Shown here: positions 52,796 to 60,705 of the stretch, in pieces
Layout of the letters: each line of letters begins with the position of its first letter
Numbering within the stretch: position 1 is the stretch's first letter
DNA from: Methylomonas sp.
GTDB taxonomy: Bacteria > Pseudomonadota > Gammaproteobacteria > Methylococcales > Methylomonadaceae
DNA: 64,000 bases
Direction: 5' to 3'
Assembly (NCBI RefSeq): GCF_023228165.1
Contig: NZ_JALOBS010000018.1
Span: forward strand, 1 to 64,000
Notes under the pieces: generated by a model
What the model was told of the DNA's origin: nothing
Database searches by the model: none
Seen by the model: the letters and a program-made list of their open reading frames with translations, nothing else
Program-made: the position numbers and the translations under genes

Positions 52796-53344
52796 CTACT
52801 CTCTAACCGGGCGCTTTTCCAGTTTTCTTTGCAAGGTGCGTCTGTGCATGTTGAGTGCTCGGGCGGCAGCGGAGATATTGCCGTCGTGCTGCATCAAGAC
52901 TTTTTGCAAATGCTCCCATTCCAGACGTTTGACCGAAAGCGGGTTGTCGCTGATGGCCACGCTGGCGTCGCCTTCGTTCTTGTGCAGGGCGTTGACGATT
53001 TCATCCGGGCTGGCCGGTTTGGTCAGATAATGAATGGCACCCAGTTTAATGGCTTCCACCGCCGTGGCAATGCTGGCGAATCCTGTCAGCATGACGATTT
53101 GGGTATTGCTGTCCAGCGAGATCAGTTTTTTCACCATTTCCAGGCCGGAGTCGTAACCGATACGCAGATCGATCACCGCGTATTCGGGCTCGGTTTGCTC
53201 GGCTAACTGCATGGCTGTGTTGACATCGTTCGCGATCGTCACCTGGAAATTGCGTTTTTCCAGGGCTGGTTTCAGTACGGAACAAAAAGTGACGTCGTCG
53301 TCGACCAATAGCAGATTGGGTTTATCCATGGGTGTATCTGTCAT
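52796..53344 (-). CDS. regA: Redox response regulator RegA/PrrA/ActR
   Basis: The 182-residue regulator has a receiver domain (LLLVDDDVTF; phospho-acceptor Asp59 in VIDLRIGYDSG; Lys109 in YLTKPAS) and a short Fis-type helix-turn-helix at the C-terminus (GNISAAARALNMHRRTLQRKL), the RegA hallmark. In proteobacteria RegA controls redox-balancing genes such as carbon fixation, nitrogen fixation and terminal oxidases. The gene overlaps the 3' end of regB by 23 bases, so the pair is translationally coupled. Confidence 0.92.
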   Translation of the reverse strand: MTDTPMDKPNLLLVDDDVTFCSVLKPALEKRNFQVTIANDVNTAMQLAEQTEPEYAVIDLRIGYDSGLEMVKKLISLDSNTQIVMLTGFASIATAVEAIKLGAIHYLTKPASPDEIVNALHKNEGDASVAISDNPLSVKRLEWEHLQKVLMQHDGNISAAARALNMHRRTLQRKLEKRPVRE

Positions 53345-54695
53345 ACATACTCTCCTTAGTTAATATGGGCAGGCTGATTTCCACGCAGGCGCCACCGGAA
53401 TCGAGATTATTAAAGCGTATTGTACCGCCCAAGCGTTTGATGGTGGTATAGGTTAAAAATAAACCGACGCCCATACCCTGTTTATTGCTTTTCACTGGTT
53501 TATGGCCGGCAAAATCGACAAACTCCGGCGGCAGACCGGGGCCGAAGTCGCGGATTTTTAAAGTCAGGATAAAGTCGTCCCAATGGGCATGAAATTCAAT
53601 GCCGGACTGGCTATCGGTGGCTTCCGCGGCGTTATTGAGAATATTAATCAGCGAATGGGTCAGGGTGCGTTCGGCAATGATATTCGCGCTGGTATCCACA
53701 TCACCCGAGACGAATAGATTCAGTTTGGTGCTGGGCTTGTGGGTGCGCCATTGGTTAAGCACTTGATCGATATAATCGCTGACCAGCATCACTTGGCCCG
53801 ATTCGGCCCGCATTTCGCCGGCGGAAGCCGACATCACCGACAAGGCTTGCTTGCAGCGGTCCAACTGTTGTTGCAGGATAACCAGCTTTTGGTGGGACTC
53901 GGGGAAGCGGTGTTCGGGTAATTCCTCGGCCATTTCATGTACCAGTATGGCTATGGTGCCGAGTGGGGTGCCCATGTCATGCGCGGCACTGGCCGCCAAA
54001 GTGCCCAGCGAGACGACCCGCTCATCGCGCAACGCGCTTTCCCGTGCATCGGCCAGGCTGCGCTCGCGATCTTTCAAGGTTTTTGCCAATGCGATGATAA
54101 AGAAGGCTACCAATCCAGCACTAAACACAAATCCGAACCACATACCAAAGACATGCAGATTGAAATAGCGTCGGTCTTCCAATAATTGCATGCGTAGACT
54201 CATCTCGGGCGTCAGATTTAACATGCTGTGATGATCCGAATGGGGCGCCAGAGCCGGCAAGGGAACATTGTAGGCAATCAGCACCGTATAAATGCAGGAA
54301 GTGATGATTACCATATTCCAGGCATAAGATTGCGGTAGCATGATGGCGGTGACGATCAGCGGCAATAAAAACACCCAAATAATTGGGTTGGAGGCACCGC
54401 CGGTCAGGTATAACAAATACGCGAGTGCCAGTACGTCCATACAGATTTGCGAAAAAATCTCATGCTCGGTGACCGGTTCCGGCGTGCGCAGGCGCAGCCA
54501 GGTGTACAGGTTAAGGATGGAAATCGCGAAAATGGCCAGCCAGAGCTGGTTCATCGGTAATTCTATGCCCAGGCCGTGTACCGCTATAAACACAGAAACC
54601 ACCACTGCAAACAGCATCAGGTTCCTGAGGATGTAGAGCCAGTTGAGATTTTCGCGGATGGAGATTTCGGCTTTGGGCAGGATATGTGAAAGCAT
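53322..54695 (-). CDS. regB: Redox sensor histidine kinase RegB/PrrB
   Basis: The 457-residue kinase has six membrane helices, the quinone-site motif GGASNPIIW (residues 99-107, RegB GGxxNPF), the H box AASAAHDMGTPLGTI with His239, and the redox-active cysteine equivalent Cys281 in LDRCKQAL. ATP-binding motifs are NILNNAAEA, DFGPGLP and GMGVGLFLTYT. It senses the quinone pool and oxygen and phosphorylates RegA. The frame is open to 54782, but the ATG at 54695 places the first helix as in relatives. The overlap with regA marks a conserved operon. Confidence 0.92.
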   Translation of the reverse strand: MLSHILPKAEISIRENLNWLYILRNLMLFAVVVSVFIAVHGLGIELPMNQLWLAIFAISILNLYTWLRLRTPEPVTEHEIFSQICMDVLALAYLLYLTGGASNPIIWVFLLPLIVTAIMLPQSYAWNMVIITSCIYTVLIAYNVPLPALAPHSDHHSMLNLTPEMSLRMQLLEDRRYFNLHVFGMWFGFVFSAGLVAFFIIALAKTLKDRERSLADARESALRDERVVSLGTLAASAAHDMGTPLGTIAILVHEMAEELPEHRFPESHQKLVILQQQLDRCKQALSVMSASAGEMRAESGQVMLVSDYIDQVLNQWRTHKPSTKLNLFVSGDVDTSANIIAERTLTHSLINILNNAAEATDSQSGIEFHAHWDDFILTLKIRDFGPGLPPEFVDFAGHKPVKSNKQGMGVGLFLTYTTIKRLGGTIRFNNLDSGGACVEISLPILTKESMYDRYTHG

Positions 54696-54985
54696 GGTGA
54701 ACCAGGGCTGATTAATCGCGGTTATGGTAACGCTGTTTGCGGTTGAGGTATAAAATTTGTCACTATTTCGCGCAAATCGCAACAGCTGTTATCGGAAACC
54801 GTTTCCGTCGCGCGAAGGTACGGCGAGAGCATTATCAAGGACCCAGTTTATTTTGATCTGGCTCGTCCCAGCCTTTCTCCCGGCAGGAGCAGGGGCGAGC
54901 CGCCTCGCAGAACAGTGATTAAAATTTCAACATAAAAAGCGAATTATAAGGTACCTTCGGCTTGTCAGTCTTTTGGGAGAAAATC

Positions 54986-55483
54986 ATGCGTACTTTGTTC
55001 AGCCCCAATAAAACCAGCGGACGGTTATTAGTGGATTTTGCCGCCGACATCTGGGGTAAAAGTCCGTCCGAGCCGATGAGATTACGCTATTTGATGGTGT
55101 TTGATTTATTCATTAAAGCCCGCAGCTACGCTATTTTAAATAAAGTTTTTTTCTGGTTGGCCTTGGTCGCCGGTATCGCACTTTTGGTCTGGCCGGTGAT
55201 TGCCTTCAAGCTGGATAGCTTGGGCGTCGGTTATAGTGCCATGGTACAAACATCGGTTACCGGTCTGGCGGCTTTGTTGTTTGCCCTGTATAGCCATTAT
55301 AAAAAACGTCAGACCCACGCCGAAAATCTGATGCGTCATGTGATTTTCAGCCGCGAAAGCTTGGAGGTATTGTTCGAAAAAGTGATGAAGGAAATGGAAC
55401 GTATGGACCAGGGGTTTGTATTTTCCGAAACGGTGACTAAAAAAGCCGCGGCGCAAGGTGAAGCGGAGCCGCCCGGCGCTTAG
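54986..55483 (+). CDS. Hypothetical two-helix membrane protein (possibly SLATT-like)
   Basis: The 165-residue protein has an N-terminal soluble part, two membrane helices (about 52-74 and 84-102) and a helical cytoplasmic C-terminus with HAENLMRHVIFSRESLEVLFE. The layout, two TM helices between helical segments, resembles SLATT-domain (DUF4231-like) proteins, but no diagnostic residue was recognised. GGGAG six bases before the ATG at 54986 decides the start. It lies divergent from regB and converges on the COG0523 gene. Confidence 0.55.
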   Translation: MRTLFSPNKTSGRLLVDFAADIWGKSPSEPMRLRYLMVFDLFIKARSYAILNKVFFWLALVAGIALLVWPVIAFKLDSLGVGYSAMVQTSVTGLAALLFALYSHYKKRQTHAENLMRHVIFSRESLEVLFEKVMKEMERMDQGFVFSETVTKKAAAQGEAEPPGA

Positions 55484-55505
55484 GCGGACAAAATTCGCAA
55501 ATCCG

Positions 55506-56489
55506 CTAGCTCTCGGCGTGTAGCCGTAGCGCGGATTTATCGATTATAGCCCCGAATGCCTGCAGTATCTGCTCCGCCAGACTTTGCTGATTCGCCCGGG
55601 TGATAAATATCAGCCGGCTTCTTAAATCGTCCGTGGCTCTACCGCTTAATGCTGCCGGCGGATACAGCCGCTGTCCGGCTGCTTGTATCACCATGGGTTG
55701 AGGTTCGTTTAACAATAAAACCACGCCTTTTATTCGGACTAGATCCGCCGCCTGTTCGGATACCAGGTTTTGCAAAATGGTTTCCAGCTGTGGCCAACTG
55801 ATGCGAGTTTGCAAATGTAAGGACAGGCTGGAAAAACCGTGAATTATGGGGGTAGCCTGATTGGGTAGGCGGCGCATGGCCGGAACATGGTCAGGTATTT
55901 GTGCCGCGCTAAGGCGCGCGGTAACGGTTTCAAATCGAGGTGTGGTAGGTGCCAATGCGGCTAACTGCGCTTCCAGTGCCGCTTTCTGGTCTTCATCGGC
56001 GAGATCCGCATGAGTCAGCAGCAGTGTATCCGCCCAAGCCACTTGGGCTTTGGCTTCGGCAAACCGGTTCAATTGCTCGATAGCCGAGGGTATGGCTAAA
56101 GTGGTAATCACCTGCAGCAAGTGATAGCGGCCGGACAGCCATTTGTCGCGCAGCAAGGTGTCCAAAATAGGTTCCGGACTGGCTATGCCGCTGGTTTCAA
56201 TGATCATACGCTGAAAAGGTTTTTGCGCGGCTTGCTCCCAGGCCATCCATAAGTTGCGTAAGGTAGGCGCCAAAGTGCCTTTGATTTGGCAGCACATGCA
56301 GCCGCCGGCCAGGGTGGTTAATGGCAGACCTTGTTGTTCGATTAAATCTTGATCGACCGGCGTGTTGCCGAATTCATTGATAATCACGGCGGTGTTGGGA
56401 TTATCGGCCAGTAAGCGATTCAACAGGGTGGTTTTGCCGCTACCGAGGAAACCGGTAATCACGATGACGGGGATTTTAGTGGCTTTCAT
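55506..56489 (-). CDS. COG0523 (CobW/YjiA-type) GTPase, probable zinc metallochaperone
   Basis: The 327-residue GTPase has Walker A at GFLGSGKTTLLN (residues 13-24), the metal motif CMCC (residues 64-67, in GGCMCCQIKG), INEFG, and the base-recognition region LLTHADLADE. Zinc chaperones of this family load client enzymes during zinc starvation. It starts 15 bases after a ZnuD-like receptor whose promoter carries a Zur-type palindrome, so this is a zinc-responsive member by context. The C-terminal CobW domain is present but short of histidines. Confidence 0.9.
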   Translation of the reverse strand: MKATKIPVIVITGFLGSGKTTLLNRLLADNPNTAVIINEFGNTPVDQDLIEQQGLPLTTLAGGCMCCQIKGTLAPTLRNLWMAWEQAAQKPFQRMIIETSGIASPEPILDTLLRDKWLSGRYHLLQVITTLAIPSAIEQLNRFAEAKAQVAWADTLLLTHADLADEDQKAALEAQLAALAPTTPRFETVTARLSAAQIPDHVPAMRRLPNQATPIIHGFSSLSLHLQTRISWPQLETILQNLVSEQAADLVRIKGVVLLLNEPQPMVIQAAGQRLYPPAALSGRATDDLRSRLIFITRANQQSLAEQILQAFGAIIDKSALRLHAES

Positions 56490-56504
56490 GGCTGTATCCG
56501 GCCT

Positions 56505-58541
56505 CTAGTAAGATACTCTAAAGCCAATCTCCGCACCTCGGCCGGCTTCCGGGGCAAAGTTGCGCAAATAGGAGGTGGCGTTACGGATATTCTGATTCAA
56601 CAAATTGTTACCCTTGGCAAACAGCATCAGGTTGGCACCCTGATAGGCTTCCAGTTGATAATTCATGCCCACATTCAACAGCAAATAACCGGCGCTGCGG
56701 GTTTCGTGATCGCCCGGGTGGTCTTGGGATTCCGCCCGGGTAAAACGAAGATAGCCGGCAAGTTTGTTTTGATTGTAGTCCAATTGCAGGCCGTAACGTA
56801 ACGGCGGCATGCGCGGAACGTCACCGCCGTTCACAAATTCGCCGCGGGTATAATCGCTGAACAGGCTTAAATCCAGCATGCCGAAATGATTTTCCATCAG
56901 CGGAACAATCAGCTTGGCTTCATAGCCTTTGAAAATCGCATCGGCTTGGCCGGTGCCGAGTACCGGCACACAGTCAGTAATACAGGGGTTGCCGCCTTCA
57001 TCGACAAATTCGCCGGTGCGCTGTTGGACGATATAGTCCGATGCCCAATTGTGAAAAACATCGATCTCGGCCCTAAAGGCATCGGATTGGTAACGATAGC
57101 CCAAATCCAGGTTGTAACTGGTTTCTTTGCTTAACTGTAAATTGCCGCGTTCAAAGCTACGGGTCGCATCATGAAAGCCGTTTGAGAGTAATTCCTGCAC
57201 TTGCGGTGCGCGCGACGAGCGGGTCACTCCCAGATTAACGCTATTGCTGTCATCGAGTTTCCAAATGGCGGCAGCGGAGGCACTGACCGGGGTGTAATTC
57301 AAGTCCGCCATGTTTGTCGGGCTGATGGTGGTGGGTTCGACACGCGCGCCCAATTGGTAACTCAGCTTGCCGACTTCGAAGGATTCTACCGCAAACACAC
57401 CATAACTATTGATCAGGGAGCGGGGTACAATGCTTTCGCCGCTGAGTTTTTCGATGGCATTGAAATCGCTTGCTTGCGCCTGGAAACCAACACTGCCATG
57501 CAGAGGGCCCAAATCTTGATGGGTCAGTTCAATGCGGCCTTCATAAGACTGATTGGTAAAAAATGCGCCGGGCTGGCCATTAGTGATTTCAGTATGTTGA
57601 TAATCGGTGTAACCGAGACGGGTGCGTATGTTTTTGGCGAAACCGAAGGGGTTTTCCAACTCGCTTTTAAAGTCGTATTTTTTTTGCCGTAGTGCTATGC
57701 GGGTGGTTTCCTGGCCCGTACCATTCGGGGCGATACCGTAGTTGTTTTCTAGATGGTTAACCGCTGCACCGGCGAAACCGGGCGCACCCACCCAGGACAT
57801 ACCGGCGGAACCACTGATTGCTTCGGCACCGGTATTGTTTAAATACCCGCTTGGATTATCCACCACAGTCAGTGAAGGATCGGTGACGGAGACGGCGGCG
57901 CTGTCAATACCGGTGCCGCCTATGCTCAAGTTGTTGCGGTGTCGATAAAAGCCGTCCAGATGAAAGGCAACTTGTTTGGCGCCGCCATCCAGCTTCATGG
58001 CGGTGCTGGTTTCCTCCGAGGTGGAATCGAAGCGCTGTTCCAGAGCGCCTTCCAAGGCTTTGTCCGGCAAATGTCCGGGGACGCGATTGTCGATCACGTT
58101 GATTACGCCGCCGATAGCGCCGCCGCCATATAGCAAGGTGGCGGGGCCGCGCAAAACTTCTATACGCTCTGCCAGCAGCGCTTCGGTACTGCTGGCATGA
58201 TCCGGGCTCATGGCGGATACATCGTTGCTGCCGATGCCGTTGGATAAGACTCTTACCCGAGGTCCGGCCTGACCTCGTATCACAGGAGTACCGACACCGG
58301 GGCCGAAAGATTGAGAGTTGATGCCCAACTCATCTTTTAAGGTTTCGCCGATACTGTGGCCGGCTTTCATACGTAATTCGTCTTCGCTCAATATCGTTAC
58401 GGGGGATGCACTTCCTGAAGGCTTGCTGAGTGTTGACGCGGTGACCGTTACCGCTTCCAATTCGGCGTCCGCCAGCATCGAAGGCGCTGTAAGCCCAGTC
58501 ATGGGGGGCAGTGATAACGTAATAGCTAAGAGTTTTTTCAT
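56505..58541 (-). CDS. znuD: ZnuD-like TonB-dependent outer membrane receptor (zinc uptake)
   Basis: The 678-residue protein has a signal peptide, a plug domain and a 22-strand-type barrel ending in FRVSY (terminal aromatic). The plug holds LEAVTVTAS (TonB box region), FGPGVGTPVIRGQAGPRVRV and SNGIGSNDVSAMSPDHA then IEVLRGPATLLYGGGAIGGV, the text typical of ZnuD zinc receptors. One disulfide loop, NPCITDCVP, lies in an extracellular region. It is the first gene of an operon with a COG0523 GTPase, and the promoter contains a perfect Zur-type palindrome. Substrate assignment rests on similarity and context. Confidence 0.85.
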   Translation of the reverse strand: MKKLLAITLSLPPMTGLTAPSMLADAELEAVTVTASTLSKPSGSASPVTILSEDELRMKAGHSIGETLKDELGINSQSFGPGVGTPVIRGQAGPRVRVLSNGIGSNDVSAMSPDHASSTEALLAERIEVLRGPATLLYGGGAIGGVINVIDNRVPGHLPDKALEGALEQRFDSTSEETSTAMKLDGGAKQVAFHLDGFYRHRNNLSIGGTGIDSAAVSVTDPSLTVVDNPSGYLNNTGAEAISGSAGMSWVGAPGFAGAAVNHLENNYGIAPNGTGQETTRIALRQKKYDFKSELENPFGFAKNIRTRLGYTDYQHTEITNGQPGAFFTNQSYEGRIELTHQDLGPLHGSVGFQAQASDFNAIEKLSGESIVPRSLINSYGVFAVESFEVGKLSYQLGARVEPTTISPTNMADLNYTPVSASAAAIWKLDDSNSVNLGVTRSSRAPQVQELLSNGFHDATRSFERGNLQLSKETSYNLDLGYRYQSDAFRAEIDVFHNWASDYIVQQRTGEFVDEGGNPCITDCVPVLGTGQADAIFKGYEAKLIVPLMENHFGMLDLSLFSDYTRGEFVNGGDVPRMPPLRYGLQLDYNQNKLAGYLRFTRAESQDHPGDHETRSAGYLLLNVGMNYQLEAYQGANLMLFAKGNNLLNQNIRNATSYLRNFAPEAGRGAEIGFRVSY

Positions 58542-58570
58542 TGCGGGGCAGCGGGCGTGTTGAATTAGTG

Positions 58571-58587
58571 ATGTTATATTATAACAT
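58571..58587 (-). promoter_or_regulatory. Zur box overlapping the znuD promoter
   Basis: ATGTTATATTATAACAT is a perfect 17-base palindrome matching the core of the gammaproteobacterial Zur consensus (GTTATAnTATAAC). On the minus strand it contains TATAAT, a consensus -10 element, 30 bases upstream of the znuD ATG, so zinc-loaded Zur would block transcription. Confidence 0.8.
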
Positions 58588-58932
58588 TCCTGGCGGGTAC
58601 GCTAGCCAAGATAGGTGTTGGGATAAAAATTAGCCAACCGGCATTTAGGGCAAACAAAAATTACCCGGCGTTCATGCCAAATTGTAGCCAAGAAATAACC
58701 GCGAGTGGTTTAGGCAAGCGCCGGTTTAGCTCAGCAAATAAATGATCGGCCGGGCGGTTTTAAGCAAGCGCCCGGCTATTCCATGAATCGCAATGATGTA
58801 GCCTTATTTTCATTGCTTTCGCCTGCAAAGCTGCAAAGTCGGATTTGCGTCCATGCAGCAATAACGGTCTGTCGATATTGGCAAATCAATCTACGCTGAA
58901 TGCGTCGTCCAGTGAATTCCCTCGGGTCAACT
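58588..58932. other. Intergenic interval with a GC-rich hairpin
   Basis: This 345-base gap between ackA and the znuD promoter has no gene. GCCGGGCG at 58749-58756 pairs with CGCCCGGC at 58769-58776. It could be a weak terminator for ackA (about 160 bases past its stop), but there is no clear U-tract. Confidence 0.4.
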
Positions 58933-60126
58933 TTACCGCGTTGCGTTTAGACAGGCCTCGGCCTGAATGGCAATTTCAAGTTCTTCCTGCGTGTTAATCA
59001 CTAATATTTTCACTGTAGAGGTGTGGGTGTGGATAGCCGCGCAAGGGTGGGCGGGAGCCTGATTTTGCGTGGGGTCGATAATGATACCCAAGCCGGAAAG
59101 CCCTTCGCAGCATTGTCGCCTTAGCCAGCTATCGTTTTCGCCAATGCCGCCGGTAAACACTAATGCATCGACTCTGCCCAGCACAGCAAAGTAAGCGCCG
59201 ATATATTTTTTCAGGCGATAGGCATACATCAACAGGGCCAGTTTGGCGGTTTGGTCGCCCGCATCAGCCATCTCATGAATGGTACGCATATCATTTTCCC
59301 CACAAACGCCTTTACAGCCGCTGTCTTTATTCAGCAAGGTTTCGATAGTCTCTAAAGACAGGCCGAGACTGCGGCTTAGATAAAAATGCAGGGCCGGGTC
59401 GATATCGCCGCAACGGGTGCCCATCATCAAACCCTCAAGCGGCGTCATGCCCATCGAAGTATCGACGCTGCGACCCGCCTCAATGGCGGTAGCGCTGGCG
59501 CCGTTGCCCAAATGCAAGGTAATCAGATTCAATTCCGGCAAGGGTTTGCCCAGAAATTCAGCGGCCCGTTTGGCCACATAGCCATGCGAGGTACCGTGAA
59601 AGCCATAGCGGCGTACGCCGTGATCGGTATAGAGATCGGCGGGTAAAGGGTAACGGTAAGCGTAATCAGGCAAGCTTTGATGGAATGCGGTATCGAAGAC
59701 GGCCACTTGTGGCACGTTGCCCATCAGTCTCATGGATTCTTTCATGCCCTGCAGGTTGGCCGGGTTATGCAGTGGGGCTAATGGGATCACGCCGGCGATT
59801 TGCGTTATCACTTCGGCTGTAATTAAGGCCGGTTGCTTAAACAGTTCGCCGCCATGGACCACGCGGTGACCTATACAGGCCAATTCGCCGTTGCGGACCG
59901 CGCCGCTATTGGCCAGGGTGGAAAACAGCGTTTGTAATGCCTGCTGGTGATTGGTTAATGGCATTTCGGCAGTGACCGGCTCTGCATCCAGCAGGCGGTA
60001 ACGGTGCAGGGCCATAGTTTCGCCAATACGCTCCAAGATGCCGTTTAGCAAGACACGGTGGTCGTTCATGGCAAATAAGCTGTATTTGATCGATGAACTG
60101 CCGGCGTTAAGAACAAGGATTTTCAT
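58933..60126 (-). CDS. ackA: Acetate kinase
   Basis: The 397-residue enzyme interconverts acetyl phosphate plus ADP and acetate plus ATP. Family text: ILVLNAGSSSIKYSLF, IGHRVVHGGELF, RRYGFHGTSHGYVAKRAAEF, LITLHLGNGASATAIEAGRSVDTSMGMTPLEGLMMGTRCGDIDP and VFTGGIGEND. It is the last gene of a pta-DUF2380-ackA unit, 28 bases after the middle gene. In methanotrophs it produces acetate or ATP when oxygen is limiting (lineage inference). Confidence 0.96.
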   Translation of the reverse strand: MKILVLNAGSSSIKYSLFAMNDHRVLLNGILERIGETMALHRYRLLDAEPVTAEMPLTNHQQALQTLFSTLANSGAVRNGELACIGHRVVHGGELFKQPALITAEVITQIAGVIPLAPLHNPANLQGMKESMRLMGNVPQVAVFDTAFHQSLPDYAYRYPLPADLYTDHGVRRYGFHGTSHGYVAKRAAEFLGKPLPELNLITLHLGNGASATAIEAGRSVDTSMGMTPLEGLMMGTRCGDIDPALHFYLSRSLGLSLETIETLLNKDSGCKGVCGENDMRTIHEMADAGDQTAKLALLMYAYRLKKYIGAYFAVLGRVDALVFTGGIGENDSWLRRQCCEGLSGLGIIIDPTQNQAPAHPCAAIHTHTSTVKILVINTQEELEIAIQAEACLNATR

Positions 60127-60154
60127 GCGCTTCCGATGTGGCTATTGAATGAGT

Positions 60155-60703
60155 TTAATTGAGTACCGCCGGGTGTTGATGGGTTTTTAATTTGCTGGGC
60201 GGTGGCGGGTCGTAGCGGTTGTCCAGCAAGGCGTCGATTTTATCGGCCAGACTTTCCACGGCCTTGCGCACTAGTTGTGCATTCGGGCCCTTGGATTCAA
60301 TAATTAAGTTTCCGATTAAAGTCCGATTTTCAACCCGAACTAAATGTCCCATCAAGTAAGCAAACAAGAAGCTGGGTTTGTGCAGGCGTCCCACCAATAC
60401 GTAATCCGCACCGAATTGCTTGCCCAGCTCGGCTGCCGCATCGGCATGATCGAACAAGTCCCCCACGCCGCCAGCGGCGGATTGTTGCGCGGCTAGCGGG
60501 ATGTCGACGATAGTATAGCCGGCTGATGCAAGTTCGCCAGCCAATAAGGGCCGAATCGCGCCGGTACGTTTGATTTCAGCAGGTATGCCTGGAGCCAGAG
60601 TCAGATCCTTGAGTTCAAACGCCAGAATGGCGATGCGGGTGGCGGCCGGCGAGTCTAAGCTCGCCAGTGCGAAAAGCAAGCCCATTATTAAGCGTACCCG
60701 CAT
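60155..60703 (-). CDS. DUF2380 exported protein between pta and ackA
   Basis: The 182-residue protein has a signal peptide (cleavage after SPAA) and the DUF2380 pattern: TRIAILAFELKDLTLAPG, a central FDHADAAAELGKQFGADYVLVGRLHKPSFLFAYLMGH and a C-terminal Lys/Pro-rich tail. The fold resembles periplasmic proteins of the TolB-N/FlgO kind. The function is unknown. It starts two bases after the pta stop and ends 28 bases before ackA, so it sits inside an acetate operon despite being exported. Confidence 0.75.
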   Translation of the reverse strand: MRVRLIMGLLFALASLDSPAATRIAILAFELKDLTLAPGIPAEIKRTGAIRPLLAGELASAGYTIVDIPLAAQQSAAGGVGDLFDHADAAAELGKQFGADYVLVGRLHKPSFLFAYLMGHLVRVENRTLIGNLIIESKGPNAQLVRKAVESLADKIDALLDNRYDPPPPSKLKTHQHPAVLN

Positions 60704-60705
60704 GG

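Noticed and set aside
58571..58587. Fur box in front of the TonB receptor
   Set aside because: The palindrome lacks the GATAAT-type hexamers of Fur and matches the Zur core instead; the receptor is also ZnuD-like.
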